Assembly: GCA_029718625.1 (NCBI GenBank)
Contig: CM056379.1
Coordinates: forward strand, 66,119,626-66,183,625
Source of the DNA: Synaphobranchus kaupii
Taxonomy: Eukaryota > Chordata > Actinopteri > Anguilliformes > Synaphobranchidae
Length of the DNA: 64,000 nucleotides
Direction of reading: 5' to 3'
Position numbers and translations under genes: made by a program. Shown piece after piece: positions 1 through 10,913 of this stretch. The notes below the pieces were generated by a model. That model was not told where the DNA came from and made no database searches. It saw nothing but the letters and a program-made list of their open reading frames with translations. Numbering within the stretch: the stretch's first letter is position 1; every line of letters starts with the position of its first letter.

Positions 1-668
1 CCACCATCACCAGGCTCTGCCCCAGCCTCTCACCACCATCACCAGGCTCTGCCCCAGCCTCTCACCACCATCACCAGGCTCTGCCCCAGCCTCTCACCAC
101 CATCACCAGGCTCTGCCCCAGCCTCTCACCAGCATCACCAGGCTCTGCCCCAGCCTCTCACCACCATCACCAGGCTCTGCCCCAGCCTCTCACCACCATC
201 ACCAGGCTCTGCCCCAACCTCTCACCACCATCACCAGGCTCTGCCCCAGCCTCTCACCACCATCACCAGGCTCTGCCCCAGCCTCTCACCACCATCACCA
301 GGCTCTGCCCCAGCCTCTCACCACCATCACCAGGCTCTGCCCCAGCCTCTCACCACCATCACCAGGCTCTGCCCCAGCCTCTCACCACCATCACCAGGCT
401 CTGCCCCAGCCTCTCACCACCATCACCAGGCTCTGCCCCAGCCTCTCACCACCATCACCAGGCTCTGCCCCAGCCTCTCACCACCATCACCAGGCTCTGC
501 CCCAGCCTCTCACCACCATCACCAGGCTCTGCCCCAGCCTCTCACCACCATCACCAGGCTCTGCCCCAGCCTCTCACCACCATCACCAGGCTCTGCCCCA
601 GCCTCTCACCACCATCACCAGGCTCTGCCCCAGCCTCTCACCACCATCACCAGGATCTGCCCCAGCCT
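1..668. repeat. 32-bp minisatellite, about 21 copies
   Basis: Head-to-tail 32-bp unit beginning CCACCATCACCAGGCTCTGC, nearly invariant. Visible variants are an ACC to AGC change near 130, CCCCAGCC to CCCCAACC near 213, and CTCTGC to ATCTGC in the last unit. The unit is not a multiple of 3, so it would not encode a simple in-frame peptide repeat. The array is cut by the window edge, so its full size is unknown. Confidence 0.97.
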
Positions 669-934
669 GATCATCTACTATTTGTGTTGTATTTTCATTT
701 GCATGTCCTATATTAAATAAAGTATATTATGTATATGGTATATAGTAGTTTTTGTTTTATTGATATTATAGCCCGTCTGTCTGTGCACCCCTCTTTATAA
801 TCTCCCCCCCCAGGCTGAATATCCTCCATCTTCTATAACTGGAAAGACCCTCTTACAAACACACTACTTAGTACATTCTGTTCTCAAAAGTCACCAGAAT
901 TGAGCATTTAAGTGCTTTATTTTTAAAAAAAATC

Positions 935-1014
935 TTTTCGGGGGACCATGCCCCCGAACCCCCCTAGCATTTCAGTGTCCCCCCCAGTTTCAAAATCACT
1001 CCTACGCCCCTGCC
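935..1014. mobile_element. End of a DNA-transposon-like repeat
   Basis: C/G-run-rich stretch ending ...CACTCCTACGCCCCTG, the form of a terminal repeat (CAGGGGCGTAG on the other strand) I associate with common fish interspersed repeats. The other end is not identified. From 669 to 934 I see only AT-rich sequence with no gene. Confidence 0.35.
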
Positions 1015-1266
1015 TAAAGTAACTGGAATAGTTGAGTTGGCTGTGTCTGAAGCAGTGGAACAGTAACTGTGGTTTTATCCTAAAGTAACTGGGTAATTTG
1101 GTGTTGTCCTGATAGCCTTACCTTATATAATTTAGCAGATTGTTTGGTTGGATACCGTTACAAGGCTAGACTATTATATTTGGTTGTCGGTCGAGTTCAT
1201 AATTATACGTGTAACGGATTGTTTATTTACCTAACATCTGTTGTAGAAGGAACCTAGATTGTAGCT

Positions 1267-1725
1267 ATGGAGAGTTTTATGGTTCGTTACATTGCCAAGC
1301 ACGGCAAATATGACATTCTGAAAGGGATTGAAAGTCAGGAGAAGCCGTATACATGGGCTTTGTCCCAATTTGAGAGCCACCCAAAGGTTGGCAAATTAAA
1401 TCAAAAAGGGAAGATTGCAGTAGCTATGACGGGTGTTCTTGCTTCATACAAACGGTGCAAGGAGAGAATAGAGGCTCTTGAACTAGAGAACGACAGTTTA
1501 AAACAACAGATCGAGGAGAACCAAGCAGCAATTAAAAGTAATCATGTACACGCTAACTTGAATGCCGAGATACAATTGGATCTGCATAAAGAGGTTGCCG
1601 AATTAAAGCAATTTAATTCTGAGTTACAGCGCGAATTGGATAGTACCCACACAGAGGTAAGAAGTTACAAAACGCACACGACTACTTATTTGAAAAATGC
1701 AATAAAAATACAGAACACCGTGTAG
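1267..1725 (+). pseudogene. gag: Retroviral/LTR-element gag, N-terminal part (broken)
   Basis: A 152-codon open stretch. The second half (about residues 65-120) is rich in E, L, K and Q with heptad-like spacing and looks like a coiled coil. Further gag-like pieces follow on the same strand in other frames (1815-2234 and 2549-2872), the last with CCHC zinc knuckles, so this is read as the start of a decayed Gag. No matching 5' LTR or primer binding site was found upstream; a DNA-transposon end abuts at about 1014. The lineage is not assigned. The frame is broken after 1725. Confidence 0.5.
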
Positions 1726-1814
1726 ACCGGAGAGATTACAGTGAGAGTGATTTCTGGAATAAACCCAGTAAACATAACACAAATAATGCGTGGGACAACA
1801 ATGCTGACTGTACG

Positions 1815-2234
1815 GTGAAATTCCCGGTAGCACCAGTGCATGAGACAATGACGATTGTACCTGGGGAGGGGGGAGACCGTATAAGGACCACTACGACTGT
1901 AAAACTATTGTTGCCCAGTGAAATTGAATCTTTGGTTATAAATATTGGTACGTATGAGCTTGCAAGGCGAGACCCCAATTTAGAGAGGATGGTTGACCTA
2001 CATCGTTTGACGGATGCTGATGCTTGCATAATATTGAATGCTTGTTTGCCCCATGCGTTAGCTAGTGCGCTCCCTCAGACTATTCACAACAGGAATGCGA
2101 GGAGAGATGACAGGAAAACTGCATTGTTGGGGGTGCTAGGGACACGCTCGGTCGATTGGGACAAGATAAGAGGTTGTGATGTCACCAGGCGAACATTCAG
2201 CAGCATATGCCTTGAGATTGTGGGAAGCATTTAG
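1815..2234 (+). pseudogene. gag: Gag-like middle fragment (broken)
   Basis: About 139 open codons on the same strand as the neighbouring gag pieces but in another frame, so frameshifts or stops separate them. The sequence is compatible with a capsid-type helical region but has no motif I can name. The assignment rests on its position between the coiled-coil piece and the zinc knuckles. Treat as part of one decayed endogenous retroelement. Confidence 0.4.
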
Positions 2235-2548
2235 TTCATACAGCGGTGTAGTGAATCTGACGCAGCAGGATCCCATGTTCAAATCCGCAATTTGCGTTAA
2301 TTTCGCAATGTGACACACACAAACTGTCCTTGCACTACACATAGATTCCAACACACCATTTTCCGATATAGTTGCAAAAATTACTCAGTTATATAACATC
2401 AACATACACAATAACCCAACTAAGCCCATAGCAGCAATATGGAGGGAATCATCACACAATACCTCTTTCCGTAAATCTGTTTCTTCAGGAAATGAAGCAC
2501 ATGTGCCTAACAATGGTAGGCATGCTAGATCTGAAAGGCCCCTTAAAT

Positions 2549-2872
2549 TCAATCCAAGCAGAGTTGTTGTATGCTATGCATGTGGGGAGAGCAGACATAT
2601 AGCAAGACAATGTACAAAAGGTTATTCAGGTGGGTTGATTGTCTGCTATGCACGCGTGGGATAGAAGACATATTGCAAGACAATGCAGACATTTTCATAA
2701 CAAGGAGACAAATTGGGTTGTTTGTTTTGCATGTGGGATCAATGGGCACATAGCAAGACAGTGCAGATTTTCTCATAGGAAGAGGCTTAGTTATTGTGCC
2801 CTCCTTAAAACTTTGCATGAATTACAAGCAGAGGTTAGACATTTGAAAGGATATCAGGAAGCAACAGCATAG
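2549..2872 (+). pseudogene. gag: Gag nucleocapsid fragment with CCHC zinc knuckles
   Basis: Two clear CX2CX4HX4C knuckles are visible (CYACGESRHIARQC near 2573-2614 and CFACGINGHIARQC near 2726-2767), with a third, damaged one between them (…RRHIARQC near 2659-2682) in a shifted frame. CCHC knuckles are the nucleic-acid-binding hallmark of retroviral and LTR-retrotransposon nucleocapsid. No protease, reverse transcriptase or integrase follows: only about 200 bp lies before an env-like start, so pol is deleted. Not a functional gene. Confidence 0.7.
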
Positions 2873-3078
2873 AGCAGAGGGAGGATTAATGATTGCAGTC
2901 ACATACTTAATAGTATGTCTACAATCAAGGGGGGTTACCCATTTTCCGTGTCTATTGCATATGTATGGGGAGGGCAAATTAATTGTATTATTGTTCGAAA
3001 AGAATAGTTTTTTATGTTTCAGGCACCTGTTATTGGGGGGGGTAATTGTTCATTTGTTGTTTCAGGCACCTGTTTAAA

Positions 3079-3253
3079 ATGTGGACCATATGCACGATGA
3101 TAATACTGCCAGCAGCCGTGGTGATAGGAGGATGTCCAGAGCAACGGATGGCCCCCCAATCGGGAGTGATGACACAGCCCTACCCAGGAGTTCAGGTCAA
3201 CAACATCCAGTGGGTCCATGTTCCAGTCCTCGCAGGAAAGCGTGACAGGGATG
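3079..3253 (+). pseudogene. Possible env leader fragment, interrupted by Tc1
   Basis: After two T-rich stretches ending TTTCAG (candidate splice acceptors near 3021 and 3065), an ATG at 3079 opens with a short hydrophobic segment (TMIILPAAVVIGG) like a signal or leader. The Tc1 element interrupts this open frame at 3256, and the frame stays open on the far side of the insertion until a stop at 4993-4995. Position 3' of gag and 5' of a candidate LTR suggests env, but no surface or transmembrane motif is recognisable. Low certainty. Confidence 0.25.
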
Positions 3254-3255
3254 TA

Positions 3256-4879
3256 CAGTTGTGTTGAAATAAATAGCAGTGCGTTAAAAAAAGTGAATAA
3301 AGTGCAAATATTTTTTAATAGCTTTTCGTTCCATATTTCAAATGTAGTGGAAACATTACACATTCAATTCCAAATCAAAGAATTAACAAATGTTATCAAG
3401 TCTGCGTTATTCTTTTACAGGAAGCAAAGAAAAGGAATATTAATCTGTTCAAAAAAATAGCAGTGTTGACATTTTTCTCAAACTCAAACACTTGCTGTAT
3501 AAACTGAAGAAATTTTTCAAGATTTAACCTCACTTTAAATTACTGAACTAATATTTAGTTGCATAACCATTGTTTTTGATAACTGCTGCGCATCTGCGTT
3601 GCATCGAGTCAACCAACTTCTGGCACCTAGAAACAGGTATTTCAGCCCAGGATGAACAAACTACATTCCACAGTTCCTGTGAATTTTTGGGTTTTGCTTC
3701 AGAAACTGCATTTTTAATGTCACCCCACAAGTTTTCAATGGGGTTGAGGTCGGGGGATTGAGCTGGCCACTCCATTACCTCAATCCTTTTTGTCTGGAAC
3801 CAAGATGTTGCTTGCTTACTCGTGTGTTTGGGGTCGTTGTCTTGTTGAAACACCCATTTCAGGGGCATTTCCTCTTCGGCATACGGCAACATAATCTCTT
3901 CAAGTATTTTGATGTATTCAAACTGATCCATGATCCCTGGTATACGATAAATAGGCCCAACAACGTAGTATGAAAAACATCCCCATACCATGATTTTTGC
4001 GCCACCATGCTTCACTGTCTTCACAGTGTACTGTGACTTGAATTCAGTACCCGGGGGTCGTCTGACGTACTGTCGACGACCACTAGACCCGAAAAGAACA
4101 ATTTTACTCTCATCAGTCCACAGAATGTTACGCCATTTCTCTTTGGGCCAATCGATGTGTTCCTTGGCAAATTTTAACCGATTCTGCACATGCCGTTTTT
4201 TCAACAATGGTACTTTACGGGGGCTTCTTGCTGATAGCTTAGCTTCAAACATCTTCTGACTAACAGCACTTACAGGTAATTTTAGATCATCTTTGATCTT
4301 TCTGGAGGTGATGATTGGCTGAATCTTTGCCATTCTGACTATTCTTCGATCCGTTTTAACAGTAGTTGCTCGCTTTCTTCCGCGTGTTTCGGGTTTTTGT
4401 TGCCATTTTAAAGCATTTGAGATCATTTTAGCTGAGCATCCTATAATTTGCTGCACTTTATACGTTTTCCCCTCTCCAATCAACTTTTTAATCAAATTAC
4501 GTTGTTCCTCTGAACAATGTTTGGAACGGCCCATTTTACTTAGCAATTCAGAAGGAAATATATTTTATAACAATGTGTGAAACATTTGCTTCCCTTCTTC
4601 CTTAATAAAGGACAATTAATGACACCTGTTTTTTCACAGAATGAATGAATTCTCTAATTAAACTCCACACTGCTATTATTTTGAACACGCCCCTTTCAAT
4701 GAATGAGTCAATTACTCAGAACAAGCAGCGTGCATGTCATGACAGTTGGGTCTGTTGTTTTTCTATTACACTACTACATCTACAAGTACATTATTTGCCA
4801 TGCAGAAATATCACTACTACCAATAACAGTGGTTCATCAGGTTACGGATGTTGTACTGGTATTTTTTTGAACACAACTG
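3256..4879 (-). mobile_element. Tc1-like DNA transposon (1.62 kb)
   Basis: Inverted ends CAGTTGTGTTGAAATAAATA (left) and, on the other strand, CAGTTGTGTTCAAAAAAATA (right). TA dinucleotides flank it at 3254-3255 and 4880-4881, as expected for Tc1/mariner. A second inner repeat of the end motif (TGTTCAAAATAATAGCAGTG on the minus strand, about 4665) gives the indirect/direct-repeat end architecture known from several fish Tc1 families. It contains one uninterrupted transposase ORF, so both ends and the coding region of this copy look complete. Confidence 0.93.
3548..4534 (-). CDS. Tc1-like transposase, intact ORF, DD34E
   Basis: Cut-and-paste transposase of the Tc1/mariner family, which binds the element's terminal repeats and integrates at TA. 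The ORF opens 12 nt upstream, but MGRSKHCSEE, typical of Tc1 starts, is taken as the N-terminus, giving 328 residues, normal for the family. Numbered from the upstream Met: an N-terminal paired-like helix-turn-helix region (about 10-50), an AT-hook-like RGRKR at 55-59, a second DNA-binding region (about 65-125), then the catalytic domain with D145 (WTDES), D236 (QQDNDPKHTS) and E271 (DLNPIENLW). The last two are separated by 34 residues (DD34E). No stop or frameshift. The element sits in a decayed endogenous retrovirus. Activity is unproven; subtle missense changes cannot be judged without the family consensus. Confidence 0.93.
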   Translation of the reverse strand: MGRSKHCSEEQRNLIKKLIGEGKTYKVQQIIGCSAKMISNALKWQQKPETRGRKRATTVKTDRRIVRMAKIQPIITSRKIKDDLKLPVSAVSQKMFEAKLSARSPRKVPLLKKRHVQNRLKFAKEHIDWPKEKWRNILWTDESKIVLFGSSGRRQYVRRPPGTEFKSQYTVKTVKHGGAKIMVWGCFSYYVVGPIYRIPGIMDQFEYIKILEEIMLPYAEEEMPLKWVFQQDNDPKHTSKQATSWFQTKRIEVMEWPAQSPDLNPIENLWGDIKNAVSEAKPKNSQELWNVVCSSWAEIPVSRCQKLVDSMQRRCAAVIKNNGYATKY

Positions 4880-4881
4880 TA

Positions 4882-5363
4882 CAACAAAGACCTGCTGATG
4901 ACCACATTTTTGAAGTACCATGGCGCTGTTGCATCCAACCCAGTGGCAGAGAAACAAAAATCTACACCAACTGGATGAAAGCTCATGGGCTTTAATGATG
5001 GTCCATTGCATTAGCACTATCAAAGTAAAGGATAATGCTCTGATAAAACAGATGCATGATAATTGCTTACTCTGGACTTTTGTGGGAAGTAACATTCAAA
5101 GCAGCTGTATGTGTTTGTCTAGTTCCTATTGTGTTTCAAAGCTTCATGTTGTATTGTATGTATTCATTTCTGAAGCAGCAGTCAAATTGGATGAAGTAGT
5201 CCTTAGATCTACCTCCTCCAGGCAGCTGACTTTTATTATCAGTACTAGTCTAAATTCTCAAGAAAATTGTAATTATGATAAGTTCCACCAATGAGGTGTT
5301 CATTTTGTTTGTCAGACTTGGGTGAAGTGATGCTTTCTGGCAGATAATCATCAAAGGGGGGAT
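4882..5363 (+). other. Retroelement remnant between Tc1 and candidate LTR
   Basis: The open frame seen before the Tc1 resumes here and stops at 4993-4995. The rest has no recognisable coding content. A purine run (CAAAGGGGGGA, about 5352-5362) directly before the candidate LTR looks like a polypurine tract. Confidence 0.3.
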
Positions 5364-5876
5364 TGTATGATTATAAATGGACAAGATCCACTCAAACACT
5401 GGCAAATCAACCACGCCACTGGCTGAATCAACCAACTTATCATAAATACAATGTAGGTTACAATGTAAGTGTAAGCAGTGACTCGTTGCCACTGATAGGC
5501 ATAGTATTCAATTATAGAATAGCAGCTGGGAGTGAGTAATCAAGGCCTATTCCAAATAAGGAGATTAGATTAGCAATACAATAGACTGGTTCCTGGTTCG
5601 ACCACAGGAAGTTGAACCTTCAGACCCCCTACTGATGGACAGACTGAATGATTTAAGGGATCCAGACAGTGGCTTCCTTAAATCAATCACATCATTTTGA
5701 ATATGCATTTCTGTTTCCCGCCTTAAGAAGACAGAGCCCAAAAAAGGGTATTTAAAGTCGTACATTTCACAGAATAGGATTCAGAGTAACTCCGCTGAAT
5801 CCAGAGTGCATTTTCTGTATCTCTGACAACTGCCATTCCTGGAAATAAACATAATTTTCACCAAGTTCGAGAGACA
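5364..5876 (+). mobile_element. Candidate 3' LTR of the endogenous retrovirus
   Basis: Starts TGTATGATT immediately after a polypurine-tract-like run and ends near GAGAGACA, so the boundaries are TG...CA. It contains a TATA-like GTATTTAAA at 5748-5756 and a polyadenylation signal AATAAA at 5844-5849 about 95 bp downstream, the order expected of U3-R-U5. No 5' partner LTR is in the window and no target duplication can be tested, so this is inference from layout. Confidence 0.4.
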
Positions 5877-6673
5877 TCATTTTTTTCTTACAAACGCAAC
5901 AGTCAAGATCGCACCAAATTTTAATTGGAATTTCGAATCCATGGACTCCAAAAAAAAGCTTATTGTGCTTGTTATTGTATCAGCTATCTCTTGAACAAGA
6001 ATTTGCGTGTATTTCAATCTCCCAATATTCAAAATATTCACACAGTGTTTTGAATTATTGGTAATTGAATAAAACGATGTCAAATTCTAGTTTCTGACTA
6101 AATAGATTTTTCTTTTTACCTCTTGTAACACTACGGTACTCAGTTTGAATCGTCACATTTAGCATGGCCATATTTGGTCAGACCTCATTGAATAAGTAGT
6201 GAATGACTTCCAGAGGGAAAAAAACACACTACTAAAAACACAGCAGAAACACAGCAGAAAACCCGGAAGTCTGCAGATTCCGTCTGGGCTGACTAATAAC
6301 CAATCTTTAAACTTATTGAACATGTTATTCCAGGTTTTGAAACGGTCAAATTTCTGCCATCTCAAGTGCATCCCTGAAAATGCAAGTCAATTCCCTTTCA
6401 GGATTAAGGCCAGTGCACCTCCATCACCCAGCACTACAATATGGACTCTCAGTGCAGCCAAATATAATGGGAGGTGCATGCCCTATCTTGTGTGGCAGAA
6501 GAGAGACAATTCTTCCCTGCCACTTAATTTAGAATTTGCTTTGGAGCGACTAGGCATCGGCCTCACTGAATGCAAAGGGAAAAGACAGAGTACAAGCCCA
6601 AAGCTGCGGCCATTGCCCTCCTCCCTCTCACCTCCCGTCCAGCCCACCAGCCCGGAGTCCAGTCAGTACTCAC
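5877..6673. other. Non-coding, inferred KANSL1 intron 2
   Basis: Lies downstream of the exon 2 donor on the minus strand. AT-rich in its distal part and more balanced near the exon. No exon, RNA gene or identifiable repeat seen. KANSL1 exon 3 is not in the window. Confidence 0.5.
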
Positions 6674-7995
6674 AGTGAGATGTGGCGCTGCTCGATGTCC
6701 ACCTTGGTGAGCTCCTCCTCCTCCACGTCCGTCTCCCCGCCAGAGCTGCTCTCGGTGGCGTCCGAGTCAAAGGCACCCTCGGCCGTGTGCAGGTTGGCCG
6801 TGCCACTCAGTGAGAGCCGCTCCAGCTCGCTGGGCACCAAGCCGCCTTTCAAGAAGCGGCCCAGCCCGTCCTCAGCCCCTGGGTCGCTGGCCACCCGCCA
6901 CAGGGCGGCCTCAGCCTTGCGAGTGAGCATGGCTGGACTGCGCTGGCGCAGGGCGTCCAGGCTAGGCAGCTTGCTGAAAGTGATCTGCAGGAAGCCCCCC
7001 AGCTGCTGCTGTACGTGCCGCTCCACCTGCTTGGCCTGCACCACCTGCAGCCGCTTGCGCAGCCGCCGCAGACGGCCCTCGATCTTGCCCTGCTGGCTCT
7101 GGCTCAGTAGTGTCCGGTCCCTCACCTCTGTGTCCAGGCTGCTGAAGGGGGAGAGCCGCCGCTCACGGGCCGGGGAGGCGGATCCTCCGCCGCCCCCCTC
7201 CTCCCTGTCCGCTGCCAGCCCGTCGGTCCCCCTACCGGTGCCCTGGGGCAAGGAGTCCGGCCGTCCCCCAGACAGCATGGCAGATATGTGGTGCTCCAAG
7301 CCATTGGCCACGGTGTGGGGCATCACTGCCGGCTCCCGTGGGGCGACATAGGCGGCCAGGTCCCCTTTGGAAATGGAGGCGTGGGCCACCTGTGGCGCCT
7401 GAGCTGGGGAGTCCTGGTTGACGGGAGGCCTGCCTCCGTTGACCAAGGTTGCGTGGTCCCTGTCGGCACCAGTCTTAGCCAGCTTTTTAGCCAAGCCGTT
7501 GGCCATGGGCTGCCCTCCGCCGCTCATGAGGCTCTTCAGCTGCTCCTCAGAGAGCTCTACAGTCTGGTGCTTCCTGGGCAGGAAGTCGGAGTCGCTGAAG
7601 TAGGAGTTTGGCAGGATGCCGTGGGTCTTCAGGACCGACTGCTTGATGAGGACGCCTTGCAGTTTCAGGGACTCCTTAGTGGAGGGCACGGAGGTCACAT
7701 CCGAACACAGGTATGAGGCCACGAGTGGCTGCAGCTTCCCCAGCGGGGTGGGCGTCACCTCCGCAGGTTTCTGCTCCTCCCTGCCACCGTCCCAGAAGTC
7801 CAGGGAGCGCTCCTCACCAGCTGAGACCAAGGTTTTGCGCTTGACAGCGCCATTGCTGGAGATGAGGATGTTGCTGCCATTGCTGTTGTTCTCCACGCTG
7901 CCTGGAGAGAGGGTGGAGGACGGGGGGGCCACTTTGAAGCGGATGTGGTGAGCTTCGGCTGGCGCGTCGGTCAGAGCGGGCGCCATCGCAGCCAT
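6674..7995 (-). CDS. kansl1: KANSL1 coding exon 2 (first coding exon)
   Basis: KAT8 regulatory NSL complex subunit 1, the nuclear scaffold of the NSL complex that directs KAT8/MOF acetylation of histone H4. The exon encodes 440 codons plus two bases, starting MAAMAPALTDAPAEAHHIRF, which matches the conserved vertebrate N-terminus as I know it. Other conserved blocks are GKLQPLVASYLCSDVTSVPS (about residues 86-105), NGLAKKLAK (166-174), a basic coiled-coil-like helix KRLQVVQAKQVERH (314-327), RKAEAALWRVAS (359-370) and the acidic ESSSGGETDVEEEEL stretch (415-429). It ends ...EQRHISL, with the last codon split by the intron. The donor is CTCACT|GTGAGT at 6674/6673. The Glu/Gly/Ser-rich EEGGGGGSAS (265-274) looks lineage-specific. 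The PEHE/MOF-binding C-terminus is on exons outside the window. The ORF is open upstream of the ATG, but that part is low-complexity 5' leader. Teleosts may keep two KANSL1 copies; which one this is cannot be told. Confidence 0.96.
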
Positions 7996-8083
7996 GCAGT
8001 GCGGAGGGGGGGGGGCTCGGTGGCCTCTCCCAGTGCCGAGGCCAGCTCCACACCACCCACCTACTGCCCCGCCAGACAACAGC
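7996..8083 (-). other. kansl1: KANSL1 exon 2 5' UTR and splice acceptor
   Basis: Reading the minus strand, a long CT tract ends TTCTGACAG|GCTGTTG at 8084/8083, an excellent 3' splice site, followed by an 88-nt leader to the ATG at 7995. The start is therefore in exon 2, as in mammalian KANSL1, with an untranslated exon 1 further upstream (higher coordinates). Confidence 0.85.
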
Positions 8084-10483
8084 CTGTCAGAAGAGAGAGA
8101 GAGACCAGCACCATCAGGTACAGGCACTGCAACAGGCACAGATGTAGTAGTGAGGCACAACAACAGGGGACCATTCTGATCCCATACAAAACATTATTGC
8201 CAAGCAACATTATCAAATGCTCAGTTAAAATAAGCAGAATTGCCTGCTATCTTCATTTTTCATAGTAAATGGAATTTGTCGAAGTTACCCTCGTTGTAAT
8301 GGTTCTTTACATCACAAAAGAAAGAGGGGTTACAACATGCCCATGGAAGAACACTGACTAGTGGCTGAAAAATGTATTTCATTACAAAAACCAATAAAAA
8401 ATGTCGGCCATTTCTCAGCCATTGTGAAGGGGTCCATGGGAACGGCCTGGTGCCATCCGGATATTGAATGTGAATATGAATATGATATGACTGAATATGA
8501 TGAAGCAATTCCCCATCTCTGCTCTCAGCTGAAACAGGGAGTACAAACGAAGAGCAGGTGGAGGAATAGGGTTCATTCAAATCGCTTATTTTATCTGTCG
8601 TCTCCTCATTCCTCGCCTGACTCGGAAATCGATCAAGGTTCGCCATCTTTAAGGACATTCCAACCACTAAATGCTCCTCGGAGGATGCTTCAGCGAGGAA
8701 ACATGAATGGAGTGTGAATGTAGCGCATACACCCCGACACAAATCCAATTTTACCATTCCTTTCCATTTATAATAATGCGCTCTAATCCATAATGACACT
8801 CATTCTTTATGACAAAAAAATGCCACTTTATTCATGAAAAAAGGCAAAAAATCACAAGCATAATATGAAGCTGACGCTTGATTGAGCAAAAAAGTTCAAT
8901 TTTCCTAACGCATGTTGCCTTGATTCCTCCATCCTCGTATCTGATCCTTACACAGCCTTTCCTCGCATCCTCCGTTGGGCGGAGCTAAGGGTGCAAGGAG
9001 TGAAAATAAGCGATTGGAATGAATCCATAGACTTCAGCCACGTGCTGACTGCAGCAAGGGGGCATTGGGGGTATTGCCTTGTAGCAGCTAGGCTAAACAC
9101 TCAAGATGGTCGATGGCTAGAGACCCGAGTATGCGGGCCAAAGGGGGGGGGGGGAGGAGAAAGGAGAGAGAAAGGAGAAAAAAAATAAAAAAATTAAAAT
9201 AAAAAAAAAACCTGTGGACACCCATAGATTTCCTTGATTTAATATCGTTTGTGACTTTTCCCATCAATTTATTCATGAAAAAAAGCACTCCGGCCTCATT
9301 GCTGCGATGGCAAAGAAATCCAAAATGAAATGGCTGAGTGGCTGAATGCAGTGAGCCCAAAGATGAGGTTCTGTACATTTTTAAATGAAGACGCTCCTGC
9401 TTGCTTGTTGGTTCCTTCTCGTCAAAAAAAAAAGAATTAATTTTAAGTCATTTTGGAGCATTTTTCACCACAGTGAACATGTTTGGCTGCTTATTGATGG
9501 ACTCAAACAATAGACTCAGCCAAAGCATTAGAAGATATATATACTGGATATGTACTATTCATTCCCAAACAGACTGCACTCATATATAATTAAGGAGGAA
9601 AATAAAATATGCATCCACATGCTGACCTGATTGTAACCATTAAATTGCAGTTAATTTTCCAAAAAACATCCGGATTCGAAAAATAATGGCCCAATTCAAC
9701 ATGGATTGCTCCCACAATGTGCTTTAGAAGCAACACAGCGGGTCCAAAAACATTATGCAAATTTGTAGCCATGCAAAAACTAGCTGATACAAGAAAAATC
9801 TGAACATGTTCTCCAAATACATTTATATTTCCAAACACAGGGAATCCAAAGGTATGACAGCAGTTGTACTCGGAATAAACTAATTCTGAAGTTCCCCATT
9901 CTTTTTCTATAGGGCCATTACCAAAGAAACCAGCAGGTCAGTGTCTTCCATTTTTATTTATTTTTTATTGCCGGTGAATTTTCACTTTTCAATCGTACAT
10001 GAAACTTATTTTTCTATAACGAGACAGAACGGAGTTGTTTTATTCCACTTATACCATGGTTAACAACAATGATTATATATTAGCAGGGCTGAAGTTAGGT
10101 CATATGTGCAACCAAAATGGTCTAAAAATCAAACTATGCGACATAGAATTTAAATTGGAAGCACTGGTGCACCCGTAAACAATTGACTTTGTTTTTTATT
10201 TTCTTTATTATTATGCAAGCAACATCGCAATCAGAAAAACTACCATGTTAATTTTCCCAGTAAACATTCTAATCAACCAAACGTTAACTTCTTCACTTAG
10301 CCTACCTCTATGTTGGTTTTAGCTAGCTAGCATTCCCTAAACCTAAATAACATTAGCTAACTGAACCAGTTTTTTCCTCAAGGTTAATAAAATCAAACAA
10401 ACAACCATGTTATTTTTAGCATTAAAACATATGTAATTGATCGAGATGTCCAACCAACAGAATAGAAAGGGAAGCTGCAACAT
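8084..10483. other. kansl1: Non-coding, inferred KANSL1 intron 1 (3' part)
   Basis: No credible coding exon on either strand. A purine-rich low-complexity tract (G-run then GGAGAAAGG, then A-runs) occupies about 9141-9211. GC-rich patches near 8960-9130 include CAAGATGG, a weak YY1-like match, but no clear promoter. Confidence 0.5.
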
Positions 10484-10911
10484 CCCAGCTAACAAAATTA
10501 GGTCCCCAGGACGTCCCCTGAACGTCTCGAAATGTCATCAGGACATCGCCTTGACGTCTTTTTGTAGGGCTTTCTAAACGTTACATGGACGTCACAGAAC
10601 GTTCCTAGGACGTTCTAGTAACCTCCACCAGACATTCATTACATGACGTTATATTGTAACCAGTTACAGACGAACGTCCCTGAATGTCCCACGAATGTTA
10701 TGAGCACAACGTCATAATATCTTAACCGGATACGGATGTTGCTTGAACGTCCCCAAAATATTCAAATAAAATGTCATATTGTAACCAAATAGTGACCTTC
10801 CTAAGACTTAACATACTAGTAATGTTTTTAGGACATCCCTAGGGGAAAGTCACATCATAACTTTGAGGGGACTAAAAGGGGACGTCCCTGGGACGTCCAC
10901 TGTTTGCTGGG
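10484..10911. mobile_element. ACGTCC-rich MITE flanked by AT
   Basis: About 428 bp with inverted ends CCCAGCTAAC...GTTTGCTGGG and AT dinucleotides on both sides (10482-10483, 10912-10913). The interior is dense in GGACGTCC/AACGT-type motifs (for example CCAGGACGTCCCC near the left end, GGGGACGTCCCTGGGACGTC near the right). The 2-bp AT duplication would suit an ISL2EU-like family, but the assignment is tentative and no transposase is present. Confidence 0.6.
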
Positions 10912-10913
10912 AT

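Noticed and set aside
5590..5625. tRNA-like B box (GGTTCGACCAC)
   Set aside because: No A box or cloverleaf around it; lies inside the candidate LTR.
6680..7351. 223-residue plus-strand frame over KANSL1 exon 2
   Set aside because: Antisense shadow of the GC-rich KANSL1 exon; the minus strand has conserved protein and splice sites.
8260..8799. 179-residue minus-strand open frame just upstream of KANSL1 exon 2
   Set aside because: No domain, low-complexity composition, lies in the intron next to the acceptor with no splice or start context. Most likely chance.
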